Positions 9,631-19,499 of a DNA stretch of 64,000 bases are shown one piece after another. How positions within the stretch are numbered: position 1 is the first letter of the stretch; every line of letters starts with the position of its first letter. The stretch spans positions 1 through 64,000 of the forward strand of contig NZ_JAATOP010000005.1 in NCBI RefSeq assembly GCF_011806565.1. Reading direction: 5' to 3'. This stretch comes from Marivivens donghaensis. Its GTDB lineage: Bacteria; Pseudomonadota; Alphaproteobacteria; Rhodobacterales; Rhodobacteraceae. The position numbers and the translations under genes are program-made. The notes beneath the pieces are model-generated. The model ran no database searches. It was not told the origin of the DNA and saw only the letters and a list, made by a program, of their open reading frames with translations.

Positions 9631-11505
9631 TTATCGTGCTTTCGCCATGCCGAGGACCTGTGCCTTTTTGCGCGGGTCGCTGTCGAACAGGTTGGCGAGT
9701 TGTTCCGTCATCGCGCCTGCCAGCTGCTCGGCGTCGGTGATCGTCACCGCGCGCTGGTAGTAGCGGGTGACGTCGTGGCCGATACCGATGGCGTTGAGTT
9801 CCACCGCGCCGCGCTTTTCGATCATGGCGATCACGTCGCGCAGGTGCTTTTCAAGGTAGTTCGCGGGGTTGACCGACAGGGTGCTGTCATCGACCGGTGC
9901 GCCGTCCGAAATCACCATCAGGATCTTGCGCTGCTCGCGGCGTGCTAGCGTCCGGCGGTACGCCCATTCCAGCGCCTCGCCATCGATGTTTTCCTTCAGC
10001 AGACCCTCTTTCATCATCAGACCGAGGTTCGCACGGGTGCGGCGCATCGGGGCGTCTGCGGATTTATAGACGATGTGGCGCAGATCGTTGAGACGGCCCG
10101 GTTGCTGCGGACGGCCTTCGGCCAGCCACTTCTCGCGGCTCTGCCCGCCTTTCCACGCTTTGGTGGTGAAGCCCAGAACCTCGACCTTGACCGAGCAACG
10201 CTCCAGCGTGCGGGCCAGAACATCCGCACAGATCGCCGCGATCGAAATCGGACGGCCACGCATGGAGCCCGAGTTATCGAGCAGCAGCGTCACCACGGTA
10301 TCGCGGAATTCGGTGTCCTTTTCCCACTTGAACGACAGTGGGGTGGTCGGGTTCGCAACGACGCGGGCAAGGCGGCCAGCGTCGAGGATGCCTTCTTCCT
10401 TGTCGAACTCCCACGAACGGTTCTGCTGTGCCTGAAGGCGGCGTTGCAGTTTGTTCGCAAGGCGCGACACGGCACCCTTCAGCGGCTCGAGCTGCTGGTC
10501 GAGGTAGGCGCGGAGACGCTCCAGTTCGGCAGCCTCGGCAAGCTCTTCGGCGCCGATCTCTTCATCGAAATCAGTGCGATAGACCTGATAGTTCGGGTCT
10601 GCATCGGAATAGGACGGCGGCGGAGGCGGGTCCATTGGAGCCTCGCTCTCGGGCATCTCGGACTCTTCGTCGAACTCGCTGTCGGCCATGTCGTCGGCGC
10701 TGACTTTGGCCTGCGACTGGTCCTGCTGCTGTTCCTGCTCCTGCTCGGGGCTGGCTTCGGTTTCCTCGTCGTCCGAGTTCTCCTCGCCCGGCGAATCCTG
10801 ATCTTCCTCGTCCTGATCCTGTTCCTGCGCTTCGTCCTGCTGGTCTTCGTCTTCCTGATCGGGATCGTCGCCCAGCTGGTCGCCGTAGCCGAGGTCTTCG
10901 ATCACCTGACGTGCGAATTTCGCGAATGCCTTCTGGTCGCCCAGCGAGCCTTGCAGGTTCTCCAGCGTCTCGCCTGCCTGATCCTCGATAAAGCCGCGCC
11001 ACAGCTCCATCACGTTGTCCGCGCCTTTGGGCAGCGGGCGTCCGGTGGCGAGGTGACGGATCAGATAACCGGCAGCGACCGACAGCGGCGCGCCCGACGG
11101 TTCGGTGACTTGTTCGTAGCCCTTGCGGCGAGCTTCGGCGCCGATCTTGGCGTCAATGTTGCTCGCGGTGCCAGGCATGTAGCGGGCGCCCATCGCTTCG
11201 ATCCGCGCGGTTTCCATCGCGTCATAGATATCGCGGGCCAGTTGGCCTTGCGGCAGATAGCGGTTCGACACGGCGGGGTCGTGGAATTTGTGACGCAGCG
11301 CGAGCGCATCGGCCGTGCCGCGGGCCAGCAGCACTTCGTCGCGGGTCATGCGGCGGCTGATTTGGGGCAGGCGGACCGAGTCCTTGGACAGCCCCGGAGG
11401 GTCCACCGAATAGGTGACCGCAAGCTCCGGATCGTCAGCCATTACCTTGGTGGCTTCGGCCAAAGCTTTCTTGAACGGATCAGCGGGATTGTCGCTCGGT
11501 TTCAT
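9631..11505 (-). CDS. cobT: Cobaltochelatase subunit CobT
   Basis: CobT pairs with CobS as the AAA-type chelatase motor that drives cobalt insertion into hydrogenobyrinate diamide by CobN in aerobic B12 synthesis. The 624-residue length is normal. Residues 212-292 are an extremely acidic Asp/Glu/Gln-rich linker. A von Willebrand A domain follows with the MIDAS motif DNSGS (D410, S412, S414). The ATG at 11505 (MKPSDNP) is preferred over an upstream in-frame codon because AAGG precedes it at good spacing. The CobN large subunit is not in the window. Confidence 0.93.
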   Translation of the reverse strand: MKPSDNPADPFKKALAEATKVMADDPELAVTYSVDPPGLSKDSVRLPQISRRMTRDEVLLARGTADALALRHKFHDPAVSNRYLPQGQLARDIYDAMETARIEAMGARYMPGTASNIDAKIGAEARRKGYEQVTEPSGAPLSVAAGYLIRHLATGRPLPKGADNVMELWRGFIEDQAGETLENLQGSLGDQKAFAKFARQVIEDLGYGDQLGDDPDQEDEDQQDEAQEQDQDEEDQDSPGEENSDDEETEASPEQEQEQQQDQSQAKVSADDMADSEFDEESEMPESEAPMDPPPPPSYSDADPNYQVYRTDFDEEIGAEELAEAAELERLRAYLDQQLEPLKGAVSRLANKLQRRLQAQQNRSWEFDKEEGILDAGRLARVVANPTTPLSFKWEKDTEFRDTVVTLLLDNSGSMRGRPISIAAICADVLARTLERCSVKVEVLGFTTKAWKGGQSREKWLAEGRPQQPGRLNDLRHIVYKSADAPMRRTRANLGLMMKEGLLKENIDGEALEWAYRRTLARREQRKILMVISDGAPVDDSTLSVNPANYLEKHLRDVIAMIEKRGAVELNAIGIGHDVTRYYQRAVTITDAEQLAGAMTEQLANLFDSDPRKKAQVLGMAKAR

Positions 11506-11584
11506 GCAGTCTGCCTTGCGGATAGTGTTCCGCTGCAACCTAGACCGCGCCAAAGGGGATTGCCAGTGGGACCGCGCCTTTTCC

Positions 11585-11980
11585 TCAGCTCAGCATGAGC
11601 GCGCGGCACTCGGAAATCATGCGCTCCGCCTGCTCTGCCGCCCACGTCGCATCACGGCTGTCGCTGGCAAAGCGCGCACGGGTCAAAAGCCGCGATTGCG
11701 CGTATTTGGCGTTGATGCGCCACGCCAGTACATCGCGGCCCTTTTCGGGCGGCATAATCGCGTCGATCAGCCCGATCATGCGGGCGCGTTCAGCCTCGGT
11801 CTGTTCGGACAGCGGGCCGTCGAACATCCACTGGAATTCCATCAGGGCCGAGAGCCTGCCGGTGCATGTGGCGAAGATACGCAGGGGATCGCCGCTCAGG
11901 CCGACCGTCTGCGCCTGTCCCGAAAGGGGCAGCGAGAGGGCCATTGCAGTGGCCAACGCCAAAGTTCGCAAACTGCTCAT
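11585..11980 (-). CDS. Small exported protein of unknown function between cobS and cobT
   Basis: A 131-residue product with a clear Sec signal peptide ([21 protein letters not shown], cleavage near AQA). The mature part is helical and charged, with two cysteines that could form a disulfide (in FATCTGR and ISECRAL). I do not recognise a named family. It lies between cobS and cobT on the same strand, but cobS is followed by a strong terminator, so it probably has its own promoter. A periplasmic protein here is unexpected, because the chelatase is cytoplasmic. Confidence 0.75.
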   Translation of the reverse strand: MSSLRTLALATAMALSLPLSGQAQTVGLSGDPLRIFATCTGRLSALMEFQWMFDGPLSEQTEAERARMIGLIDAIMPPEKGRDVLAWRINAKYAQSRLLTRARFASDSRDATWAAEQAERMISECRALMLS

Positions 11981-12050
11981 ACTTTAAGCATGTAGCGCGG
12001 CGCGCATGCACGCAAAGGTCCGGCGGGATAGCTATCCTTTTGCCCTGCCC

Positions 12051-12090
12051 AACGAAAAAGGCCCGCGCGGATCGCACGGGCCTTTCGTCA
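12051..12090 (-). terminator. Intrinsic terminator after cobS
   Basis: A 9-bp stem (12057-12065 with 12077-12085) reads on the minus strand as AAAGGCCCG...CGGGCCTTTTT, ending in a good U tract, immediately after the cobS stop. Confidence 0.8.
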
Positions 12091-12106
12091 ATTCTGGAGT
12101 GCCTGA

Positions 12107-13078
12107 TCAGATCGCGATGCTGGCAGCCGATTCCGGCAGCTCTTCGTCAAAGCAGCGCTGGTAGAACTCGGCCACGGTCTGGCGTTCCAGCTCGTCACAC
12201 TTGTTGAGGAAGGTGAGGCGGAACGCATAGCCGATGTCGCGGAAGATTTCCGCGTTCTGGGCCCAAGCGATAACGGTACGCGGCGACATGACGGTCGACA
12301 GATCGCCGTTCATGAACGCGGTACGGGTCAGGTCGGCAACGGTCACCATCTGGCTGATGTCCTTGCGGCCCCTTTCGTTGTTGTAGTGCGGCGCTTTCGA
12401 CAGGATGATCGCGGTTTCCGCGTCGTGGCTGAGGTAGTTCAGCGTCGCGACAAGCGACCAGCGGTCCATCTGCGCTTGGTTGATCTGCTGGGTGCCGTGG
12501 TAGAGGCCGGTGGTGTCGCCCAGACCGACGGTGTTCGCGGTGGCGAACAGACGGAAGAACGGGTTCGGCGTGATGATCTCGTTCTGGTCGAGCAGGGTCA
12601 GCTTACCGTCGGTTTCCAGAACGCGCTGAATAACGAACATCACGTCGGCGCGGCCTGCATCGTACTCGTCGAACACGATCGCAGTCGGGTTGCGCAGCGC
12701 CCACGGCAGGATGCCTTCGTGGAATTCGGTGACCTGCTTGCCGTCTTTCAGCTTGATCGCGTCCTTACCGATGAGGTCGATACGGCTGATGTGGCTGTCG
12801 AGGTTCACGCGAACGGTCGGCCAGTTCAGGCGGGCGGCAACCTGTTCGATGTGAGTCGATTTACCCGTACCATGGTAGCCCTGAACCATGACGCGGCGAT
12901 TGTAGCCGAAGCCTGCAAGAATGGCCAAAGTGGTGTCGGGATCGAATTTGTAGGTCGGATCAATGGCGGGGACGCGTTCGGTGCGTTCGGCAAAACCCTT
13001 GATCTTCATATCGGAGTCGATGCCGAAAACATCGCGGACATTGATTTCTTCGGTCGGCTTGGCGTTCTGGTCCAGCAT
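12107..13078 (-). CDS. cobS: Cobaltochelatase subunit CobS (AAA+ ATPase)
   Basis: This is the MoxR-like AAA+ ATPase partner of CobT in aerobic cobalt chelation. The 323-residue protein has Walker A GYHGTGKS (67-74), Walker [14 protein letters not shown] (about 133-145) and the sensor region [14 protein letters not shown]. The N-terminal segment ([18 protein letters not shown]) is typical of CobS. The start ATG is weakly preceded by a ribosome site. It is upstream of the small exported protein and cobT but separated from them by a terminator. Confidence 0.94.
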   Translation of the reverse strand: MLDQNAKPTEEINVRDVFGIDSDMKIKGFAERTERVPAIDPTYKFDPDTTLAILAGFGYNRRVMVQGYHGTGKSTHIEQVAARLNWPTVRVNLDSHISRIDLIGKDAIKLKDGKQVTEFHEGILPWALRNPTAIVFDEYDAGRADVMFVIQRVLETDGKLTLLDQNEIITPNPFFRLFATANTVGLGDTTGLYHGTQQINQAQMDRWSLVATLNYLSHDAETAIILSKAPHYNNERGRKDISQMVTVADLTRTAFMNGDLSTVMSPRTVIAWAQNAEIFRDIGYAFRLTFLNKCDELERQTVAEFYQRCFDEELPESAASIAI

Positions 13079-13250
13079 GGAGCGCGGCTTTCGTTACGTC
13101 TTGGTTTCGGATGCAACATACAGCCGCAAACGACGAGGAAAAGGGGGGCGCTGACTATTTGGCAGAATTGCGGCAATAGGCACGTTTCGGAAACACTGAG
13201 TTTCACCTGATCTTGTCGCTATTCGTGCGGCGATCTGGCAAAGGTAGAAC

Positions 13251-13841
13251 ATGTTTTCTAGTGCTCGCTCCCTTTTCCGGATGACCCGCAACGGGTCGCT
13301 CACGCCGTTCCGCATTATTGTGGACGGCCAATGCGTGTGGCTGGCCCACGGTGCTGTCTTCGGCTTTTCGGCTGTGGCCGGTCTGCTGACGGCCCTGCGG
13401 CTTAAGCATTCGGGCGGGTTCCCCGATTTCGGCGCGTTTGATCTGTGGGTCACGCTGGCTTGCGGCTTCGGCGGTCTCGCTGCGCTTGTGCTCGCGGGTA
13501 ACAAGATGGGTGGCAGCGGCGTGCGCGGTCTGGTGCGGGCGTTCTACGGTGCGCTCTGGATTACCTGCGTTGGTGCGATCATCGCTGGGACGCTGGCACT
13601 TCCGCTCTACGGTACGATGTTCGCGCCGCTGATGCTGGGCATCACCTTTGTCGGCTCGCCCGAACTGGCGCTTCTGTGGTTCGCGAACTTCCTCGCCATC
13701 CACGTTCTGATGTGGGGCTATCGTAGCAAGCAGGACCGCTTCTTCGAGCGCATAAAAGAAGCGGCGGCCGAACCCCGGCGCGCCGCTCCCAAATCCGATA
13801 TTGCAGCGAAGTTTCCTCCGCTGACACCGGTCAATCCTTGA
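13251..13841 (+). CDS. Predicted inner-membrane protein
   Basis: A 196-residue protein with about four hydrophobic segments (starting near VWLAHGAVFGFSAVAGLLTAL, LWVTLACGFGGLAALVLAG, LWITCVGAIIAGTLALPL and LALLWFANFLAIHVLMWGY), a short charged N-terminus and a basic cytoplasmic tail. I recognise no family and see no catalytic motif. It converges with the J-domain gene and the two coding ends overlap by 11 bases. Confidence 0.75.
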   Translation: MFSSARSLFRMTRNGSLTPFRIIVDGQCVWLAHGAVFGFSAVAGLLTALRLKHSGGFPDFGAFDLWVTLACGFGGLAALVLAGNKMGGSGVRGLVRAFYGALWITCVGAIIAGTLALPLYGTMFAPLMLGITFVGSPELALLWFANFLAIHVLMWGYRSKQDRFFERIKEAAAEPRRAAPKSDIAAKFPPLTPVNP

Positions 13842-14472
13842 AGCTTCGGCTCGCTTTGATCTGATCCCAAGCCCAGACAACCTCGGTCAGCTGCTCTTCC
13901 TGAGAGCGGTCGCCGCCGTTCATGTCGGGGTGCAGAACCTTGATAAGGCCTTTGTAGATCTTGCGGATCTCGGCCTTGGTCATGGTGTCCCTCGCATCCA
14001 GCACCTCAAGCGCACGGCGCTCGGTCGAGGGCAGGCGGCGGGTGTGGCCGTTGCCGGCGGCATTGCCTTTGCCCGGATTGCGGGTCGCGTTTTCGCCCAG
14101 CACGGTGTGAGCGTCGTCGATACCCAGACGCGCCCACGCCTGTTCTTCCACGGACTTCTTGAACGCCTTGGTCTCACGACCCCAGACGCGATCCTTGTCG
14201 ACCTGAGCCATATATTCGGCTTCGGTGGCAGTCTCGAAGAAGTTCCACTTCAGGTTATATTCGCGAACGTGCTCTTTGCAGAACCAGTAGAATTCATCCA
14301 GCACGTCCGGGCTTTTAGGAGCACGGAACTGGCCTGCTTCTTCGCAACCCTCGTGTTCACATACACGGGTCGACGTCTCAAACGCGCCCGTCATACCGCG
14401 CCGACCGCGCGGATTTTTCTTTTTGGAGCTCGACACGGACATGTCGAAACCAAAGGGGTCAGTCTTAGCCAT
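13831..14472 (-). CDS. DnaJ-domain (J-protein) co-chaperone-like
   Basis: A 213-residue protein whose last 60 residues form a J domain with the HPD tripeptide (H181-P-D), the signature that stimulates Hsp70/DnaK ATPase. The N-terminal part carries a Cys/His cluster (CEHEGCEEAGQF and WFCKEHV) that may bind zinc. It lacks the G/F and CR domains of true DnaJ. The start at 14472 (MAKTDPF) is taken because GAGG lies at correct spacing; an upstream ATG would sit on top of its own ribosome site. It is divergent from bolA. Confidence 0.88.
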   Translation of the reverse strand: MAKTDPFGFDMSVSSSKKKNPRGRRGMTGAFETSTRVCEHEGCEEAGQFRAPKSPDVLDEFYWFCKEHVREYNLKWNFFETATEAEYMAQVDKDRVWGRETKAFKKSVEEQAWARLGIDDAHTVLGENATRNPGKGNAAGNGHTRRLPSTERRALEVLDARDTMTKAEIRKIYKGLIKVLHPDMNGGDRSQEEQLTEVVWAWDQIKASRSFKD

Positions 14473-14549
14473 GTGCAGCCTCATCTTTCCGACTCGGACA
14501 CAGCACTTTAATAGATGGGTCCGAATATTGAAGGGGAATTGCGAAAATA

Positions 14550-14804
14550 ATGGGTATTGCCAAAGAGATGGAAACGCGTCTGAGCGAAACTTTTGCGCCG
14601 ACGCAACTCGAAGTTCATGACGAAAGCGAACAGCACATCGGACACGCCGGTTATCAGGAAGGCGGTGAGAGCCACTGGCGCATCGTCATCGCCGCCGAAG
14701 CGCTGAACGACATGAGCCGTATTGCCCGCCACCGCGCGATTCACGCGGCGCTGGGAAAGGACATCATCGACCGCATCCACGCACTGTCCATCGACGTGCG
14801 TTGA
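14550..14804 (+). CDS. bolA: BolA-family protein
   Basis: An 84-residue BolA: helix-loop-strand core with ESHWRIVIAAEAL and the invariant RHRAIHAALG helix (R..RH..h). BolA proteins bind iron-sulfur glutaredoxins and influence envelope and stress gene expression. The conserved HxH-type His in the C-terminal helix is present. Divergent pairing with the J-protein suggests shared control of the 77-base intergenic region. Its stop abuts that of the next gene in TGATCA. Confidence 0.9.
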   Translation: MGIAKEMETRLSETFAPTQLEVHDESEQHIGHAGYQEGGESHWRIVIAAEALNDMSRIARHRAIHAALGKDIIDRIHALSIDVR

Positions 14805-15188
14805 TCAATCCTCGCTATCGTCCGCGGCGTGCTCCATACGGGGCTCATCGCGGCCGATGTGCGACGGCTTCGCAGCGATCTGCGGCTCGCTCGGTGCTTT
14901 CTTCTTCGCGGTGGCATCGACAGCCGACAGCGAACGCGCGGCAGAGCTGGTTTCGGTCAACTCGCGGCGAAACACCAGCACGGTGTGCACGATGGTTGCG
15001 CGCGAAAACAGACCCTTACGTTCATCACAAGGCAGGCTCTCGGAGCGTTGGAATTCCCAGCCACCACGGGCCATTTCATTGATTGCGGTCTCGACGGTCT
15101 GCGCAAAACGGTCGTCGCCCGACTTGGCGGATTTGATCTTTGCCGCGCGCTTGGGCGCAGGCACGACCTTGTATTCGTAATTCGACAT
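14805..15188 (-). CDS. DUF4177-type small protein
   Basis: A 127-residue cytosolic protein. The first ~75 residues (YEYKVVPAP.. INEMARGGWEFQRSESLP.. HTVLVFRREL) match the DUF4177 pattern of a strand, a helix and a WE..-type turn. The remaining tail is polar and probably disordered. The start at 15188 (MSNYEYK) is chosen because AAAGGG lies six bases before. Function unknown. Confidence 0.75.
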   Translation of the reverse strand: MSNYEYKVVPAPKRAAKIKSAKSGDDRFAQTVETAINEMARGGWEFQRSESLPCDERKGLFSRATIVHTVLVFRRELTETSSAARSLSAVDATAKKKAPSEPQIAAKPSHIGRDEPRMEHAADDSED

Positions 15189-15290
15189 CAAATGCCCTTT
15201 CAATGAACCGAGCCGGATTTACCAGCAAAGCGCGGCGCGACCAAGACCGGATCACCCTTCATTGAACCGATTGTCATCCCGCTGCACATG

Positions 15291-15314
15291 GAAAAGGCGA
15301 CCCGAAGGCCGCCT
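15291..15314 (-). terminator. Intrinsic terminator after the cytochrome c gene
   Basis: On the minus strand an AGGCG.CC stem closes a UUCG tetraloop and runs straight into TTTT (15291-15294). It lies 37 bases past the cytochrome stop. Confidence 0.75.
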
Positions 15315-15350
15315 CTCGAAACATAGAATGCCAATAATCCGTTTCGAGGA

Positions 15351-15806
15351 TTATTGAGCCGATTCCTCGGCTTCTTCCGGTGCCGGAGCGAGCGAAGCGA
15401 GGTAAGCGATGATGTCTTCGGCATCCTCGGCCTTGCGCACGCGGAACGACATCTTCGAACGGGCACCACTGTCGCCGGTGGCGTCACGCAGCCAAGCGGT
15501 CGGGTCCTGAACGTAGGCCACCAGATCCTCGACGGTCCACTCAAGGCCGGCTTCGTTCGCAGCAAGAATGCCGTCGCCGTAGTTGAAGTCCGCGCCCATG
15601 TGCGCGACCGGAGCACCAACGATCCCGTAAAGGTTCGGACCGGTTTTGGTGTTGGCGCGACCGGCCAGAACTTCGCCTTCGTCGTCGACAACATGGTGGC
15701 AGCTTGCACACTGACGGAAAGCACGCTCGCCGGCGGCCGCGTCACCTTCGGCAAAAGCCGGAGCGGCGGCAATTGCCAGCAGGGCGGACAGTTTCAAAAT
15801 TTGCAT
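15351..15806 (-). CDS. Periplasmic c-type cytochrome (c2/c550 class I)
   Basis: A 151-residue exported monohaem cytochrome: signal peptide to about residue 19 (APAFA), haem site CASCH at residues 33-37, and a likely axial methionine at M119 in SKMSFRV. The GPNLYGIVG stretch after the haem site is typical of class I soluble cytochromes that shuttle electrons between bc1 and terminal acceptors. The acidic/Ala-rich C-terminal tail may be disordered. A GAGGAG sits before the ATG. It is a single-gene unit with its own terminator. Confidence 0.92.
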   Translation of the reverse strand: MQILKLSALLAIAAAPAFAEGDAAAGERAFRQCASCHHVVDDEGEVLAGRANTKTGPNLYGIVGAPVAHMGADFNYGDGILAANEAGLEWTVEDLVAYVQDPTAWLRDATGDSGARSKMSFRVRKAEDAEDIIAYLASLAPAPEEAEESAQ

Positions 15807-15960
15807 AAGAGTCTCCTCATCCGAGCCGGTCTTTTCGCGTCCGGCGTGCGTTGTTGCCTAGGTTAGTCCTTGCAGGAATGCACCGAAAGCCCCCGCGCCA
15901 TTACGTCGCGTATGCAGTGGGGGCTGGAAAATCCTGCGGTAACTTGGCATAGCGCCACAT

Positions 15961-16470
15961 ATGGATACGCGCATACCTGCTTGGCTTGAAGACAACCTTC
16001 GTCCCCTTGACAAACTCGAGGTGCATCGTCGTGGCCTGCGCCATCCCGCGATCAGCGTTTTCATCGTATCCGAGCGCGGCATCCTCCTCCAGCGCCGCGC
16101 GGCGAGCAAGTATCACACCCCCGGTCTGTGGGCGAACACCTGCTGTACGCACCCCCATTGGGGCGAAAGCCCTGAACAATGTGCGGACCGCCGTCTGAAG
16201 GAAGAGCTAGGTATCTCGGGTGTCGACCTCGAATGGCGCGAGCAGATCGAGTACCGCGCCGATGTGGGCGGCGGGCTGATCGAGCACGAAGTCGTTGACG
16301 TCTACGTCGGCCACGGTGAGCCAAAGATCACCATCAATCCCGATGAGGTGTGGGAAACCCGCTGGATGCCGCTGGCGGAGCTTGAAGCGGATATCGCCGC
16401 TAACCCTTCGATCTACACCCCTTGGCTGCGCATCTATCTTGCGGAGCATAAGGATAAGATCCTCGGCTGA
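15961..16470 (+). CDS. idi: Isopentenyl-diphosphate delta-isomerase, type I
   Basis: A Nudix-fold enzyme interconverting IPP and DMAPP for isoprenoid and quinone synthesis. The 169-residue protein has the catalytic cysteine motif NTCCTHPHWGE (C61/C62, histidines around it), the Nudix-like RLKEELGI helix and catalytic/metal glutamates in IEHEVVD (E108, E110). Length is normal for bacterial type I. The start ATG at 15961 gives the expected N-terminus. It is an isolated gene on the plus strand. Confidence 0.95.
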   Translation: MDTRIPAWLEDNLRPLDKLEVHRRGLRHPAISVFIVSERGILLQRRAASKYHTPGLWANTCCTHPHWGESPEQCADRRLKEELGISGVDLEWREQIEYRADVGGGLIEHEVVDVYVGHGEPKITINPDEVWETRWMPLAELEADIAANPSIYTPWLRIYLAEHKDKILG

Positions 16471-16534
16471 ATTGCCGCATATACATTCACAAAATTAAAT
16501 GTGATTGCTCTCTTCGCCTCATGAGGAGATCGCC

Positions 16535-17098
16535 ATGTTCGCATCGTTTCATAACATCGCTTTAGTCACGGCCCTCGCCGGCAGTGCTGTCAGCAGCGTT
16601 CAGGCGGAGGGCATGGGCGATCACAAGGCGATGCACGACCGGATGCACGCAGGCGGCGGCCACGACATGACCAACATGCCGGGGCTGCGCGGGGTCGATG
16701 CAACGCCCGAGGAAAGCGCCGAGCTTGCGGTGATGTTCAACAACTTCGAAACCATCACCCGCATGGTCGAGGAACTGCCGAACGGCATCCGCACCGTCAC
16801 CGCGTCGTCTGATCCCGAAGTCATGGACACGCTGGTCAGCCACGTCGTCGGCATGATCGCCCGCGTCGAGGATGGCCGCGATCCGCAGATCCTGATCCAG
16901 AGCCCGACGCTCGACATCTTCTTCGAACGCCCCGAAGCGATCACCACCGATATCGAAGTGACAGAGGAAGGCATCGTCGTCACCCAAACATCCGACGATC
17001 CCGAAATGGTCGCCGCACTGCACACCCACGCAGGCGAGGTGAGCGCGATGGCCGATCGCGGCATGGATGCGGTCCACGAGATGATGATGAACCGCTAA
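16535..17098 (+). CDS. His/Met-rich exported protein of unknown function
   Basis: A 187-residue product with a signal peptide (cleavage near VQA, residue ~20) followed by a short metal-binding-like stretch (GDHKAMHDRMHAGGGHDM, five His and four Met in 18 residues). The remaining two thirds is acidic and contains no motif I recognise. The His/Met cluster recalls periplasmic copper-binding proteins, which is inference only. The start is fixed by GAGGAG at 16523-16528. Confidence 0.75.
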   Translation: MFASFHNIALVTALAGSAVSSVQAEGMGDHKAMHDRMHAGGGHDMTNMPGLRGVDATPEESAELAVMFNNFETITRMVEELPNGIRTVTASSDPEVMDTLVSHVVGMIARVEDGRDPQILIQSPTLDIFFERPEAITTDIEVTEEGIVVTQTSDDPEMVAALHTHAGEVSAMADRGMDAVHEMMMNR

Positions 17099-17116
17099 GA
17101 GCGCACCCCATTAAAT

Positions 17117-17148
17117 GAAAACGGCGGCCCCGAGAGGCCGCCGTTCTG
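17117..17148. terminator. Bidirectional intrinsic terminator
   Basis: A perfect 10-bp GC-rich stem (17120-17129 with 17136-17145) lies between the convergent exported-protein gene and gatB. On the minus strand it ends in TTTT, so it serves gatB best. Confidence 0.8.
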
Positions 17149-17167
17149 CATTCTAGCGTTGGAAAAC

Positions 17168-18679
17168 TCAGATACCGAGCTTCTGCGCCACGATCTGGTT
17201 CACCGCAGCAGGATTCGCCTTGCCGCCGGTGGCCTTCATGACCTGACCGACGAACCAGCCAGCCAGCTTGGGGTTCTGCTTGGCCTTTTCGACCTGCGCG
17301 GGGTTGGCCGCGATGACTTCGTCAACGGCGGTCTCGATGGCGCCGGTGTCGGTGACCTGCTTCATGCCGCGCTCTTCGACCAGAGCTTCGGGGTCGCCGC
17401 CTTCGGTGTAGACGATCTCGAACAGGTCCTTGGCGATCTTGCCCGAGATGTCGCCCTTCGAAATCAGGCCGACGATCTTGCCGAGCTGTTCGGGCGACAC
17501 GGGGCTGTCTTCGATGCCCTTGTCGTCCTTCTTCAGACGGCCGAACAGTTCGTTGATCACCCAGTTTGCCGACAGCTTGCCGTCGCGGCCTTCTGCGACC
17601 TTTTCAAAGAAGTTCGCATTCGCGACTTCTGCGGTCAGAACAGAAGCGTCGTAGTCCGACAGACCCATGTCGTTGATGAAACGGGCTTTCTTCTCGTCCG
17701 GCAGTTCCGGCAGCGATGCCGCGATGTCATCAACCCAAGCCTGCTCGATTTCGAGCGGCAGCAGGTCGGGGTCGGGGAAGTAGCGGTAATCGTGTGCTTC
17801 TTCCTTCGAACGCATCGAACGGGTTTCGTTTTTGTCCGGATCGTAGAGGCGGGTCTCCTGAACGATGGAACCGCCGTCCTCGATGATCGCGATCTGGCGA
17901 CGGGCTTCATAGTCGATAGCCGCCTGGATAAAGCGCATCGAGTTCATGTTCTTGATCTCGCAGCGGGTGCCGAGAACACCGAAATCGCCGGTTTCCATGA
18001 ACTTCTCGTAGTCACCCGGCTTGCAGACCGACACGTTGACGTCGGCGCGCAGGTTGCCGTTCTGCATGTTGCCATCGCAGGTGCCGAGGTAGCGCATGAT
18101 CTGGCGCAGCTTGCCCACATAGCCAGCGGCTTCTTCGGGACCACGGATATCGGGGCGCGAGACGATTTCCATCAGCGCGACGCCGGTACGGTTGAGATCG
18201 ACGAAGGACATGTTCGGGTCCATGTCGTGGATCGATTTACCAGCGTCCTGTTCGAGGTGGATACGCTCGATACGGACGAGGCGGGCCTTGCCGTCACCCA
18301 TTTCGACCAGCACTTCACCTTCGCCCACGATGGGGTGGTAAAGCTGGGAAATCTGGTAACCCTGCGGAAGGTCCGGATAGAAGTAGTTCTTGCGGTCGAA
18401 AGCGGACCACAGATTGATCTCTGCCTTCAGGCCGAGGCCGGTACGGACAGCCTGCGCCACGCAACCTTCGTTGATGACAGGCAGCATACCCGGCATACCG
18501 GCATCCACGAATGCCACGTTCGAATTCGGCTCTGCGCCGAACTGGGTGGATGCGCCCGAGAAGAGCTTGGCTTTGGTCGCCACCTGGGCGTGGACCTCGA
18601 GACCGATAACAAGTTCCCAGTCGCCTTTTGCACCGGCGATTACCTTGGGTTTCGGGGCTTCATAGGTCAGGTCGAGCAT
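17168..18679 (-). CDS. gatB: Asp-tRNA(Asn)/Glu-tRNA(Gln) amidotransferase subunit B
   Basis: GatB is the kinase/transamidase subunit of GatCAB, which corrects Glu-tRNA(Gln) to Gln-tRNA(Gln). The 503-residue protein begins its cradle domain with [22 protein letters not shown], and [18 protein letters not shown] is a family signature. A helical YqeY-like tail follows to the end ([13 protein letters not shown]). gatA and gatC are not in the window, so the complex is encoded at separate loci. The SD-like TTCCTTTTCC complement (GGAAAAGGAA) precedes the ATG. Confidence 0.96.
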   Translation of the reverse strand: MLDLTYEAPKPKVIAGAKGDWELVIGLEVHAQVATKAKLFSGASTQFGAEPNSNVAFVDAGMPGMLPVINEGCVAQAVRTGLGLKAEINLWSAFDRKNYFYPDLPQGYQISQLYHPIVGEGEVLVEMGDGKARLVRIERIHLEQDAGKSIHDMDPNMSFVDLNRTGVALMEIVSRPDIRGPEEAAGYVGKLRQIMRYLGTCDGNMQNGNLRADVNVSVCKPGDYEKFMETGDFGVLGTRCEIKNMNSMRFIQAAIDYEARRQIAIIEDGGSIVQETRLYDPDKNETRSMRSKEEAHDYRYFPDPDLLPLEIEQAWVDDIAASLPELPDEKKARFINDMGLSDYDASVLTAEVANANFFEKVAEGRDGKLSANWVINELFGRLKKDDKGIEDSPVSPEQLGKIVGLISKGDISGKIAKDLFEIVYTEGGDPEALVEERGMKQVTDTGAIETAVDEVIAANPAQVEKAKQNPKLAGWFVGQVMKATGGKANPAAVNQIVAQKLGI

Positions 18680-18860
18680 ATTTCGTTCCTTTTCCGCGTC
18701 GAAACTCTCTTAGAAGCTCGCTCGCACGTGGGCAAGGGGGGAGACCCGCCTATCGCTCGGCTATTCCCCGCCCATTGTCGCCGGTTTGGAACCAAATGAC
18801 TCGACCGTTCTAAAATACCTGTCAGAACTCGGCGCCGGAGAAACTACGCTTGGTAGGAAA

Positions 18861-19457
18861 ATGCGTTATTCTGGTGTCATTCTGTCCCTCGCTCTGTTGG
18901 CCGGCTGTGCCGAAAACATCCAGCAGCAGCCAGTTGTCGATGTCGCGGCGCCCGATGCACTCCCGCTGATGCGGTGGGATCACAGGCCTGAAGCTGACGA
19001 ATGGACGGAGACGACGCTCGATGCGCTCCATACCTACGGCGCGACCCTTCTGTCCGAAGTTCCCAATGATATCGGCGAATGGTGCCCGCACTACGTCGAA
19101 GCCGACGCCGATGAACGCGCTGCATTCTGGTCCGGTGTTTTGTCCACCCTCGCCAAGCATGAAAGCACGTGGAACCCCGCAGCCTCGGGTGGCGGTGGCA
19201 AGTGGATCGGCCTCGTCCAGATCGCTCCGTCGACCGCGCGCGCCTATGGCTGCGACGCGACCACCGCTGCGGAACTGAAAGACGGCGCTGCGAACCTTGC
19301 CTGCGCGGTCAAGATCGCCGCAGTGACCGTGCCCCGTGACGGCTACGTCGGTTCGGGCCGCGAAGGGCTTGCCGCCGACTGGGCGCCATTCCTGAGCAGC
19401 CGCAAGCGCAGCGATATGGTCGAATGGACCCGCAATCAGGACTATTGTAGCGGCTAA
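18861..19457 (+). CDS. Lipoprotein with transglycosylase SLT-like domain
   Basis: A 198-residue lipoprotein (lipobox LAGC, C16). Residues ~85-140 carry a lysozyme-fold SLT signature: ESTWNP with candidate catalytic E101, then GLVQIAPSTARAYGC. It would cleave peptidoglycan glycan strands from the membrane side of the periplasm. Four Cys in the mature part could make disulfides. The start at 18861 is chosen for the signal peptide and the GGTAGGAAA before it. It is followed by a paralogue 42 bases downstream. Confidence 0.8.
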   Translation: MRYSGVILSLALLAGCAENIQQQPVVDVAAPDALPLMRWDHRPEADEWTETTLDALHTYGATLLSEVPNDIGEWCPHYVEADADERAAFWSGVLSTLAKHESTWNPAASGGGGKWIGLVQIAPSTARAYGCDATTAAELKDGAANLACAVKIAAVTVPRDGYVGSGREGLAADWAPFLSSRKRSDMVEWTRNQDYCSG

Positions 19458-19499
19458 CAAGGATTGCCCGATGCGTCTTCTATCGGGCAAACTTGCCCT

